A DNA stretch of 64,000 bases from positions 6,644,350 through 6,708,349 of the forward strand of contig CM021322.1 of the NCBI GenBank assembly GCA_010645155.1. Reading direction: 5' to 3'. Under the pieces are notes generated by a model, which was not told the DNA's origin, did no database searches, and worked only from the letters and a program-made list of their open reading frames with translations. The translations under genes and the position numbers were made by a program. How positions within the stretch are numbered: the stretch's first letter is position 1; each line of letters opens with the position of its first letter. Shown piece after piece: positions 44,270 through 55,829 of this stretch. Source of the stretch: Tigriopus japonicus (Eukaryota; Arthropoda; Copepoda; Harpacticoida; Harpacticidae).

Positions 44270-45315
44270 AAGGATCGGTTTAGATCGTCTCTCTCTCTCT
44301 CTCTCTTATCATATTTTAGCTCTCCTAGTTGCTTACATACGCAGATGGAAAAAGGTTCCATTTTGAATAGCGAGAGATCCCTCACATCATTCGGGTTGGA
44401 GGATCCTGTCAAAAAGACCCTCTTTTGAGTGGAAAGACAGAGGCTAACCAAAGACCAAGACCAAGTGAGAGTGAAAAACCTTGTTCCTCTTCCCGCAGTA
44501 AAAAAAGAGGAGTCGGAAGCGAAGCGAGTGCGCTTGTTCCATGCACATGCTCGGGCTTCACCAGTTGATTTTGAACAGGGATGCCTTATCCATCAAACTC
44601 GGACCCTTGATATGAGACTCATTGCCCAGCCAACCCCCAAGAAGCGCACATGACTCTTCGAGTTCGAGCTTGGACCCCTCACTTGCCATGAGATGGAACA
44701 GCAACCCTGATGCGCTTGCGGTAGTGGTACAACGGCCATGAAGTGGTGAAGTGCCCTTGGCCAAAACCTGAGACACTCACTCACTCACTCACTCACATAC
44801 TCAGTGGCCCACTTCCTCGTGCGATCCAGAAAAAGGAAGTCATGTACATGGACCATCGAGGTGGAACAGTGGTATTAGGGAGCTACAAACCGCCAAGCCA
44901 AAAGGCGTGAGCGGGAGCGACGAGGGCAAGGCCGACGACAAGGACTACTTCGTTACTGAACGCCGATCGGAGGAAACTCGGGAACGCAGAACGAACGGAC
45001 CTTGAGTGTGTGTGGAGTCGAAAGTAGTTGGTAGTGTCACGCAGTTGTTCCACTTGTTGGTTCTCCAGAGAATGCGAACCAGAACAACAAAGTGCGGGTA
45101 GGACTTACTGTTAGAATCAGGCAAAATAAACGAACGTAAACATTACCGCCGATCAGCATTTTTAGTTGAAAAGTGACCTTGAAGACTCTGGTGGCTTGAC
45201 ATGACTCGAAACTGAAGAAGATTGAAGAGCCAAGTTCTTTTTCTCAAATCCACCGCCAGCAATTCCCGGTGGTCCAAAGTGTTTTCTGTGAGTGTCGCTG
45301 GTTCTTTGAGTGACC
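44270..45315 (+). promoter_or_regulatory. GC-rich region upstream of 45.3-kb exon
   Basis: Includes (CT)n at about 44286-44306, (ACTC)n at about 44775-44796, and GC-richer sequence running to an ATG in good context. An in-frame stop (45307-45309) precedes the ATG. Likely promoter and 5' UTR, but no TATA or start site could be fixed. Confidence 0.35.
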
Positions 45316-45650
45316 ATGTTTTCCAAAAGGACACATACAATTTCGAATGCGTCGACCTTCAGTGGATGGCTGGAATCCGTAGGTTTGGACGATGTGATCG
45401 CCAATCCTTGTGCGTGTATCTTTGGGGATGATGAGCCCCCGCCCCAACCCACGATGCCGGGACAGAGGCGTGTCAATCAAAAAGGCAGTCAAAGAGGCGG
45501 CGCTAATGGAGGGGCGGGGCCCGGAGCAGCTGGAGCTGCCAATGGTGGAGCTAGATCCAAACGGGGCAATTTGAGCCGACAAGCAACCCTGGAGGTTGAA
45601 GAACCCAAATCGCCATTCTCCGCGTTCTCTTTCTTTGGAGGCAACCAAAG
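45316..45650 (+). CDS. probable first coding exon, unknown protein
   Basis: Starts at ATG 45316 (context GTGACCATG, in-frame stop just upstream) and ends at a good donor (CCAAAG/GTAATC) after 111 codons plus two bases. The peptide begins FSKRTHTISNASTFSGWLES, has a CACIFGDDEPPP segment, then a Gly/Ala-rich low-complexity stretch (GGANGGAGPGAAGAANGG), and ends with a SRQATLEVE and SPFSAFSFFGG segment. RKRGNLSRQAT-like basic/serine sequence could be a kinase site. There is no signal peptide or membrane segment, so it is probably cytoplasmic. The exon is much GC-richer than its surroundings. I could not find the next exon, which may lie in a long downstream intron or beyond the window. Confidence 0.5.
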
Positions 45651-48600
45651 GTAATCAAACAATTGATTCAAGGTCGATTTGAACCATCAAGAATTGAGAC
45701 CTTGGGTAATGAAAGGCATTGTTGAAACTTCCCTTGGAACCCAATCCGACATCTTGTCAAAAGTTATAGACGAGTGAGCGAGTGAATGTCAAAGCTTTGT
45801 TGCAGGGCTTGATTAAGAGAATCGAGTTATTTTTCTATTGGCAATTCTATTGATCGCGAAGGCTCGTAAATAACAAATGAAAGCATGTGAAGCCAGCTCT
45901 TTCCATCGTGAGGACGTCTAGAAAGATGCGTTATTCCGCATGATGTAACCAACGACCTTTGAAAGTTTCTGAAAATGGTGGAAAAATATCGGAGATCGAC
46001 AAAAATTCCTCCCTGGAATCGATGATCCTCTCGTCTGGCTCACCTTGCATGGCGTGAAATCCACTTGATTTGGGATCTTCCATTTTACTTTCCATTTAAA
46101 AAGGAGTGTAATGGAGTGACACTGTCATCCCAGAATCTCGTTTATCAAAGTAACTTCAAGCTCGTCGCGTCTTTGCCGTCCATCCAGGAAAGGCTTGAGT
46201 CAGTTTGAACGAATGGCCTTGGTGAGATCATTGATCACAGCCATAATCCTGGATAAGCCTCATCTACCTACCTGAGTCCTGGGATCTTGAAGTGTGGAAA
46301 GGCAATATTCCACGATGAGGATTGACAGACGGGTGTTTGCACTTCTTGTTCTGTCTATGTACTGCTCTTAGCATGCCCAAGCCCTTTCATCTCACCAAGC
46401 AAGGTACAAGAAGGTCGTATGAAAGGGGGAAAAAGGCCTCTTTTGGTGGGTGCTCCGTTGGTAACAAAGGTAATCCATCTTAATAAGAGGTATGGTGGAA
46501 TGCTCGAGTCTGGATGATAAATGATGATTCCGTCTCTGGCTAACCCCCGCTAACACATAACTATTTCCTTGATGGAACGGGGCCGTGTTTTCGTGCTCAA
46601 ATCCGTTCCAAATCCATTTCACGCGGGCAATCCACTGAAAAGGCGCTTAGTGTAAATGCTAGCTAGCTAGTTAGCTCCAACATCGTTTCGCTCAAGAATC
46701 TCCGGAGTTTACTGCACCATTTTGAAAAACTTGAGAACCTTGGGTTTTCCCTCTCTTCAAGATCTCATGGAAGTAATTGGGAAGCCATGGAAACATCAGT
46801 CTACGTAGCTAACGGGTCAGGGACCGAGTTCCAAATATAGATGCCCATTTTCCGTGAGTTTGAGTTCGATCCATCCAAAGCAATCAACTAGCCGTCCTCA
46901 CGAGGCCTACTCTGGCCGTAAATCCTCATTTTTCAAGGTCTGACCCTCCATCCGATACATTGATTGGTTTGTGCAGATGGAACAGCTTCCGAAATTGCTT
47001 CGTGTTCCACTTGGTGTGCGTGATCAAAACTTGAGCGAGTTACAGCCCTTCATAAACGAGATAAGATGGGCACCGTACTCTATTCATAGGCGAGTGAATT
47101 GGTCGTTTTGTTCCCAAATTGCAGCGTGCGACTAGTTGCGATTGAAGCCCACTTGTTGGAACCGAAAACCCATGATAGCCAATCATCATGAGACTTGGTC
47201 ATCCATTAGCGTGACTTTGATAATCCACTTACCAAAGGGATAGACTTACCCAACCAACCCAACGTTTGAATTTCGACCGAGTCTATTTGTTCTGGGAAGT
47301 GCTTCCAAATAGGAAAAGGTTGAAACTGCCTCTGGAAGCTCATTGATGTCAAGTACTAAGTCCGTAAAGTGCATTTCAAAGCAACTTGGCATCGGTCATA
47401 AATTTTGACATGGGCTTGGTTGAGCAACTCGTAAAAACATCAGAAGGAAAGAGGAAAGCGTGGCTTAAATCAGCCTTTGTTCCTCAATGTTGTTTCAATA
47501 AGTTTGAGCCCTTTAGCCAATGGTTGCCAGCATTGTAGTGTGTCCCCCAATGCACTCAATGCACATCCAACATGGTACCAATTGTTGTAGTAGGTCTTTA
47601 GTTGGTCTTCTCATCGGCCCAATTTATGAGGGACGAGCAAGCCAACCATCAGGAAAGGCTTATTTCCCACGGGATGGACCCAGGATTGTTTGGTCAGCTG
47701 GAATGTGGGCCCGGTCGAGGGGATTAACTGGGAACAGCTGATAGTGGAGATTATTAACAATGGATTAGTCCCTGGTGAGCGCATTAAGTTTTCCGTCACC
47801 ATCACGAGATAGATGGCCATGACAACCAGGATGGACCGACCGCAAGAGTGTGAAGCAGTTCATTCCCTTGTCGGCCTTTAAGATTAAGACATGGATTAAG
47901 GGTCCTATTTTCCTCAAAATCATGATGAACTGAGTGCACAAGATACCCAACAAAGATGGAATTTCGTTTACATTGTTGATGTTTTCCTGTTCGTCTGGCT
48001 TTTGGCCAAGATCCAATACTCGTTATCCTGATTTGATTTCTGGTTCGTGGGACTAATTGAGCTGAAGACATGCTCCTCATTGATTGGATCGTGCTTCTCG
48101 AAGGTTCAAACTTGTGGGAAAGAAGCTCTTTTGTCCATCAAGTTGGCCTTCAAGAAGGTCATCCCAAATGGAGATTCTGTATTCTACCTTGCCACGTTTG
48201 AGAACAATTCAAGAGGTTTACGCACTTTGCCCTGGGGATCCCGAATGCTGTTTAGATCTACCAAGACTTGAGGATTCCAACGAGAAAGAGAGGAAACTTG
48301 TTCGATTATCCAAGTTCACAACAGTACGCAGAAATCAGAATTGGTTGAGAGCATTGGTGTTGGTCTGATATTACCGTTTGTTGTTTGGGCGGACGACTCT
48401 ACAATGGATAGGCAGGCTCAGGAGGAAAATTAGCCCTCTATATTCGAAAAAATAGTTTGCTGTTGATAAAAACAAGCCCAAAAAGGTTATTTCTTATTAG
48501 AAGCACCTCCAGAATGGTTATTTTGGCTATTCTCCATTCTTCCCGTGGAAAACTTCTCACTGAAGTAAATTGTACACACCCCTAATTATGTTTAGCTTCT

Positions 48601-49995
48601 CCACTTGAGTTGCATATAAAATACTTGTTTTTTTGAAACCATGAACGACAGCCTTTTACGAAGGTTTGACCTGTTCTTGGGCTTCTCCTTGGCCTTCTTA
48701 GTTTGGGCACACTAGAATGGAAATTTAGTATCACAATACTTAGAGGTTGCCCAAATTTTCTACTTTTATGGTTGCACTTGAAGAAGTTTGAACTCAATGA
48801 TGGCTACTTTGCGTACATTTGAATACTCAAGTTTAACTTCTTATTAACGTTGATTCCCCTCCTAAAGTCATGTGTTGGACATCTAATATGCTCTAGCATC
48901 TCCTCACAATCACTCTTTTCACTTTGATGTTTTAATAGTTCATTGTTTAAAAATCCCTACCTTTTTATTTACCAAACAAACCATTTCAAACCTTGTTGAC
49001 TTTAGAAAAAAAAACCAAACCTTGCAAGTGCCTAATAGGTAGTTAGAGACATGTGATACTAAGCGATTCAAACCCCCGACTTCATTACCAAAAGAACTGT
49101 TTTGAAATTAAAAACATTCATAATATCAAATAATTGTCACTGTAATAAAGAAGTCAGCAGATTGGTTGTCCACAGTTTGAGACGTTCTTTGGTAAACCGC
49201 ACAGACCTGGTTCTCTGGGTGAGGAGGAACCCAAAAGTCAATTGTAAATTGGATTGCGATGGCAAAACTACTTTTGTTGAATATGTGAAATGGGTATCTC
49301 CTCCAGAAATGCTTGAGAAACATTCGATCTCAATCATCCCAAGTGGGTTTTTGTAGCTATGGTTGGCTCTTGGTTGGATAAAGGGAAAAATATACGGATG
49401 GATCACATTTTGGAACAAGCAGCTTTGTGAAACAAATATTGCATGTTGGTATTTTAAGGTCAAATTTGATCAAATATCAGAGACGATCGTACAAAACATT
49501 CGGAGTCTTCTCTTAGCATGTTATTTGGTATGAAATATGATTGTTATTTTTAATCTGGCCGGGGTTCCGATGTCGAAAACTAGGAATTCTCAATAAGAAG
49601 TGACAAGCGCCAACATATTTCAGCTTCAACAAAAATGCAACTCCATGTTTTGGATTATGTACTAAAAACTCCAGATGTAACGTAGATCTGAGTATTGACA
49701 AACATGACTTTACTGCATTAAATATTTTTCTGGATATTGCCACTATTCTGAAAATGAAAAGTGACTCAATCTTTCACAGACCGTGGCAGTATCATCTGAT
49801 CAAATATTTACAAACTTGTGTAATAGAAACTCCATCTTGCCCTTAACAAAGATAGATGTTAGCTTCCAGAACGAGCGGTTGAATAGCTGAATAGTTCGAT
49901 GGATGTCCCAAAAAGCGGGAAAAAGGCTTGTTGCAACCTGTCAATAGCTCCTTTTCGTTCATTGGTATTCGACTGTAAAACGTGAAAGGCTCAAG
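45651..49995. other. no confirmed gene; possible long intron
   Basis: If the 45.3-kb exon is real this is its intron. Two overlapping frames at 48047-48368 are protein-like (KLAFKKVIPNGDSVFYLATF; QEVYALCPGDPECC) but no splice model is convincing. Confidence 0.4.
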
Positions 49996-49999
49996 GGAA

Positions 50000-51345
50000 T
50001 TTTAGTCAAGGCTTGAGAAGATGTCAATATCTTCCTTGTTTCAACTGAGCTGCATAAATGGAAAGGCATTTGACATTTGGAACAAGGAAAGGAGCATGTT
50101 TAACCTCGATTCCCTCAGGGGCACAAGAAAGGCCAAATGTATGTCCACCGTAAATCCCAGAATGTGCCGAGAACAATCTCTTTTACTTTGCTGCGCAATA
50201 CGTTACCGTCGCCTCTCCTGATTTCAGCATCATATTTAGTGGTCATGGCAGAACAGAATACACTTTTACCCTGGCGATGGCTGTTGGCAAAATATCGATG
50301 AACACTGAACATGCAGTTGTTTCGCTTATTTTGGGATCTGACAACTGAACACAAATATTGAATCGATCGCTCGAGAGCTGAGCCCAATTGAAACAAACAT
50401 GTGATATTCAATACGTACGTACGTACTTTGGGACATTTGGGGACGATCTCACGGGTGTCAAACTTCCGGCCATGTCCCCTAGCAATCAAACAAGCTCTCA
50501 TGACTTGTAAGGACATAAGACGTTGTTCCCGCCCCAAAGTAGTAGTCGATCGATAATAGCCCTATAATTTGTTCCTCGTTCGGCGGAGTTTTACGTGAGA
50601 ATCGCCGAGTTCTCGAGAAGAAAGAAGATGGGTATACAGTACGTATATTGGAGGCTTGTTTATCACATGGGAATGCAACGCACACCTTTCCAGTTTCATG
50701 AACGTGAAGCTCCTTCCAGTCCCGTCGTCCAATTAGTCGTAAATGAGCTAGACCATGAAAATAAAAGTTGGTCGTCGTCCTCATAAAAGACCAAAGAGAC
50801 CGTCCGTCGTCCACTTCAAAACCGTGGATTACGGTAAACACCCACAAAGACAGAGACAAAGAGTGAGTGAGAAGTGGGTAGAAAAAAAGAGGAACTTGGC
50901 ACACGGACTTCATACAATTTGGTGGATCCATCCACGATGACAAGGCCCCTTTCCACTTTGGGGAAATATTGTTACGAATTCCCAACATGACTCTGCAGGC
51001 CAAGAGGACGTGGCCGTGTGCAATTTCGAGTGGAACCAACGAACATCAGGGCCATTGTTCATCATCGGTTAATTCACTGACGTTCATGTCAAGGAGAGCC
51101 TTGAAACTCGGTCCTTTGAAATGCAATGCCCTTTGTGGCTCTTTTAAAAGAATAAAACATATTGTGAGAATGGAAGAGGGATCAGCAAAGCCATTCTTGA
51201 AGTAATCATGAACCTCGAAAAAATGATCTGTTGTTAGAATACACTCTCCGGCACTTCGGTTTAATTGCGACAATTTGAAATCACCTCTCAATGTAGGTGC
51301 GAACATGTAGGGTCGGTGGTCCAAGTGTAGACTTTGGTGTTTTTA
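50000..51345. other. GC-richer segment with long reverse ORFs
   Basis: Reverse ORFs of 186 (51039-50479) and 140 codons (50537-50115) lack domains and run over GTC-rich and GAGTGAGTGAG sequence resembling 5' flanks elsewhere in the window. More likely regulatory or chance than coding. Confidence 0.3.
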
Positions 51346-51930
51346 GTAGTTTCAGGTCTCATTGAAGCTGATGGACTTCTATTTTTGGTCCTTCCTTAAA
51401 AGTGTGTCATGTTGGGTTATAAAACGACTAACTCCGATTTGCCATTACTTTTCGCCAGAGGGCGCACTAAAAAAATATCCACACAAGTGTGTGAGAGGCA
51501 GGCAACGAGGTCCAAAAAAACCAGCTGAACGGTTGTTAAGAATTCTAATAATATTAGTCGCAATAAACGTATTATTATAATCATTATTAAGAATTCTGCT
51601 GAGATGCGAGAAGGCAGCCCAAACAAGCCGAAAATCCAAGCGCTCTCCCTGGTTCCAATGTTTGTGTGCTTTTCCGGCTTCAAATATCCATGTGTCACAC
51701 TAAGCACTATTGTCCTGTTAAAACAAACTATTGAGTAAGTTCATCAAACTCAGAGATAGAGTGATCGATTCACATTAGAAGAAAACCATGTTTGGTTAGA
51801 TATTTATGGTTTTGAATGGGGCTTTAAAATTCACCAAACCTCCGAGCTTTGATTTTAGGGCTTTCTTGTGTAGTTCGCACGGAAAATGCGTCATACATGT
51901 CTAACAAGTGAATGGCCTAAACATGAAAAG
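51346..51930. other. no gene seen
   Basis: AT-rich sequence, nothing recognised. Confidence 0.5.
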
Positions 51931-51935
51931 AAATC

Positions 51936-52143
51936 ACATTTTCGACTAAAAACGATAGTACTATTTTCTTGGCGAAAAGGAAACAAATTGCTAAAAAGAA
52001 TCGAAAAATTCAAAACAAAAGCAAGCATGAGGAGAATAAACATTTTCGACTAAAAACGATAGTACTATTTTCTTGGCGAAAAGGAAACAAATTACTAAAA
52101 AGAATCGAAAAATTCAAAACAAAAAAAAGCATTAGGAAAATAT
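51936..52143. repeat. 104-bp tandem duplication
   Basis: Two adjacent copies of a 104-bp unit starting ACATTTTCGACTAAAAACG differ at only a few positions. AT-rich, non-coding. Confidence 0.9.
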
Positions 52144-52149
52144 AGCTAT

Positions 52150-55030
52150 CGTTGTTTTTTTTTTTTGAATAATTAAACTAAAAACCTTCAAGATTCTGAA
52201 AGGAAAGCAATGCACGATTAGTTCTCAGCCCGACCGAAAATGCGTTTAGTAGTGCCTGTTCCAACATTGATTGTGTTTGTTATCGCCAGTCTTGAGCGAA
52301 TCTACCTTTCTTTTAGACCCAAGTGGTCTTTGCTCGCCTTAAAGTTGTTATTGGGGGGCTTATGTGCAAAACCCTGGGGACTGCAGGAACAAACTATATT
52401 CAGCCTTGAAAAGGTGGTCTGGATGCATTTCATCAGCATTTTTTGTGCCCACTAAGCTTTGGCACACATTGTGATATGCCCATGAAACGATCCCTTTTGT
52501 TCGTGTCTCTTTTGGCCGCTTCCAAAGAAAAGAGGATCTTGTGTTCGTGGGGATTAGACAAATTGGTGGGACTGACAATGGAGCTAGACGTGCCAAACTC
52601 CTGTCCTAGTGTCGATCAATTGGGATTTGGAACAAGGTGCCATTTTTGCCATCAAAAATATTGAGTGAAAAAGAGCTTATTTCACGAAGTGCTCAATGTG
52701 CGATGAGTGCACAAGGTTGGGTCTTTGTTGGGTAAAGGGGGAAAACATTTTCCCGAACAATAACAAGGCAGCATTATCTGCTTCCAATCCCTAAGGATGA
52801 GGCCTGGATTCACCACAACCTCTTCTCTACAAAGACCACGTCACTCTAGTTCGAATAGAGTACGCACATCGCACGAACACACTTACTACTAGTCGGTTCC
52901 ATTTGGCCATTTCCGAAAGCTTTCAAGTTGGATTTGGGAACGATAATTGCATGGGTTCTCTTCATCATCTACTTTTTCCTTGACCCTTGATCTTGCATTA
53001 GCAAATTGGCCTTAGAACTCGGTTCCTTTTTGAGGTTTTGATCAGATGGATTTTCTCGGTCTTTGTCGTTTTGACCGATTTGGGAACATCTCGTACGTAG
53101 ATGTAGACTCGTACAGTCAGCTAGCTTATTGCAAATGGGATGCCTGGGACAAATAAAATCGGTTCCAAGTTCAAAAGTTCTTAAGCTTGGATGAACTCAA
53201 CGAGCTCGAATCCTCTTTTGAGGGCAATGGATCTCAGGAGGGATTTAAAAATACCATGTGGAATTGAATTTTTGGGTGCTCACCGTAAACTATGATCATT
53301 GAAGTGTGAATTGGTCCAATTCTGAACTTAAGCTGGAAATTTTGGCAGACATATCCAATTTAGAAGCCAGTATAGCATGGTTATATTTTTCTTTTCCACA
53401 TTTAGAGGAATGTGTGAAACTCTTTAAATATTACAATAAAAAAATGAGCTTGCAATTTTTGTGAATTATTTTAAATGTTTCAAAAATACAAAGAAAACTT
53501 GCATGTATAGTCACAGACAGAAATTTGCTCTCGGTTTTTGGATGGTTCTTTTTGCTTCAAGGACGGCTATAAGTTCAACACAAAAATTTAGATTCAAAGG
53601 GTTACCGCTTAGAGTTTAAAAATGGAAAGAGCAACGTAAAAAGCCAGCGAATAGTGAATGCAGCTGCCCCAATGCTCCAAAAATACAGTCAGAAAAAAAT
53701 ATTTTCTAAATCAAATATTTTCTAAGTTGTGTCGCTCACTGAATAGCACGACCTAATTTAATCTCTTCCCAGTTTTGATTTTTTGCCCCCATTTCACTGG
53801 ATTTGTGTATCCAAGTGTTTTTTTTTACGGTTTAGTGGACAAATTTAGAGGTGGAATGAACCTTTGTATGCAAAGTTATTCTGAGCAAACACAATTTGCC
53901 TTAAAAAAGTCAAACAGGAAAATGTAGAATTGATCTTCATGGCAAAATGATCGCCACAAAGCCGATCTAGTTGTAAACCTGTCAGAATTACTTTTTCACC
54001 AATTTGAAAAGGTTTACAAATATTTAAATTACGGTAAATTCTTTTACAAAAAGACGCAAGTGAATCACATTTGAGATTAATTCCATAAAAAACCGGGTTT
54101 TCAATTTTCAAACATATATTTTCTTCAAAAGCCCTAAATATTTGAAAAAAGACGGAATATTGAAGAGATTTTTTTTTTTTTTTGATAACGTGATTATTTG
54201 ATATTTCTGTCTGATTTTCCGAATTTGTTTTTGGGGCATTTAATGCATTTGACCGTGTTTGGAGGCGTACTTGGCAGGTTTATCTATTTTTTATTTGATT
54301 TAAATTTACAATTTTCAGCTTGCCTCAATAGATGGCGCACTCCTTTTCGTTTTTTGTAGTAGTTTTGATTGTGAATGTCTAATCTCAGGACAAATGCCAT
54401 TTTGTAGATGTTTTTGAATTTTGGGTTCAGTTTGGGTAAGCCCTATTGAGCATTGGTCCTTCATTTCTTTTCCTCAATTTTGCTTGAAATATCTTTTTCT
54501 AAATCAAATATTTTAAAATATCTATTTTTCCTTGAAAAAGCAAAATTTCTTAAAAAATCGAGGAAAAATGGATAAATTTTTTTTAAGTGTCTCATATTTT
54601 GAAAATTTTATTTCCGGGCCCTAATGATCACTGTAGCAAATTGTATTTTTGAAATCCGACGTGGTTTCAATGGTTCATGCATCATGCTTTAATTTATGAT
54701 GCCACGTTCATGGTAAACGAAAGTAAGGAAACTCAAGTTAAATTGCTTCATCACGCAAAGCGTTTCCCTCATTGCAATGACCTTCCATAACCATTTCCAC
54801 CAGAGACCCAAAGAGACACGCACTTCTTCGAATAAAAACGTCTCCATTTGTGTTTGTCGGTTGGCAGCTTAAATGATGTAAGAGATCAAATGATCGCGTA
54901 CGCACGTGTCGAAATATTAGTCGAATGTTGCATGAAAGCCTATTTGGCCACCAACCTTGTTGTTTCCTTCTAAAATTCGTCTATTTAATGCTCCACATAC
55001 TAAAATAAGGCCCCTCTCGAGATTCCATTC
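52150..55030. other. no gene seen
   Basis: ORFs at 52240 and 52443 lack support. A T14 run lies near 54172. No repeat matched elsewhere. Confidence 0.5.
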
Positions 55031-55037
55031 TTTCAAG

Positions 55038-55823
55038 TCACGGTCCTTTCTTTTTAGTGCTCTCTACTAAATTCAAGATATGGCCGAGTGAAAGCACGTC
55101 ACTCTCTGAATAGGTGCATTTCAAGTTGGTGTTATTAAACTCCTTGTGAGATTGTGTCTTTGCTTTTAGAAGTGGGCTTTGAACCTTGAAGGTCAGGTCC
55201 ATTTGAAGATCATGTGTTGCAAAGTGCAAGGCAACAACTTTGAGGCTCTTCGGTCTTACTTGAGTGCCCAAAAGGAGCCGAAGCTTACCAGGCATACCAA
55301 TTTTGACGAGTTTCACGAAATTAGAGTGTACTCATTCCCATTTTATTCCTGAGCCAATGAAGAGCCTCATGGCATGTTGTTGTTCCATTTTTCTGTCCCA
55401 TGTTATTCGAGATGATTTGAGGCCCAGAACTTGTTCTTCTTCTTCACATGTCACATGGTTTGCTTCCTTATCCTGACACATGGCGCAGTTGTCTTGAAAG
55501 CTTGGCTTGCCCATGAGACTCGAATATCAGAGAGGACCTTATGATGAATTTGTCCCCCCGGGATTTTTTTTCCCTTTTGCCCACATCTCGCCCAAAGTGA
55601 GTACATTGGGATTTCCACAAACGCGGCCTTTGGTCCTTTTAGTCGATAAAGCATGTTCTTGTCTCTTCAGTTCCCTATGGTTTGACAGAGGGAGCTGGAA
55701 CTTGTTCCTTGGAACTCTTCCCGTTTCCACTCGTGCAGAAGTGCCATCTTGTGACCATTTCTCTAACTGAAACAAGCTCCTTTCTACCAGAGGTATGCTC
55801 CTTAGGAGTAATTGAAATGGCAA
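55038..55823 (-). pseudogene. reverse frame with few stops, unknown
   Basis: One reverse frame from 55823 to 55038 (about 260 codons) has only three or so internal stops. It includes CAMCQDKEANHVTCEEEE and LKVVALHFATHDLQMDLTF. It could be a decayed gene, or reflect locally higher GC. No domain recognised. Confidence 0.25.
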
Positions 55824-55829
55824 ATTCTG

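Noticed and set aside
44558..44784. Reverse ORFs of 72 and 63 codons in GC-rich sequence
   Set aside because: They overlap each other in different frames and end in the (ACTC)n repeat. They are better explained as 5' flank of the 45.3-kb exon.
49000..49110. Possible tRNA or SINE from GGTTTGAATC on the reverse strand
   Set aside because: Only a box B-like motif is present. No box A lies at a suitable distance.
50479..51039. 186-codon reverse ORF
   Set aside because: No domain, a low-complexity LTHSLSLSLW stretch from a GAGT repeat, and no splice or promoter support on that strand.
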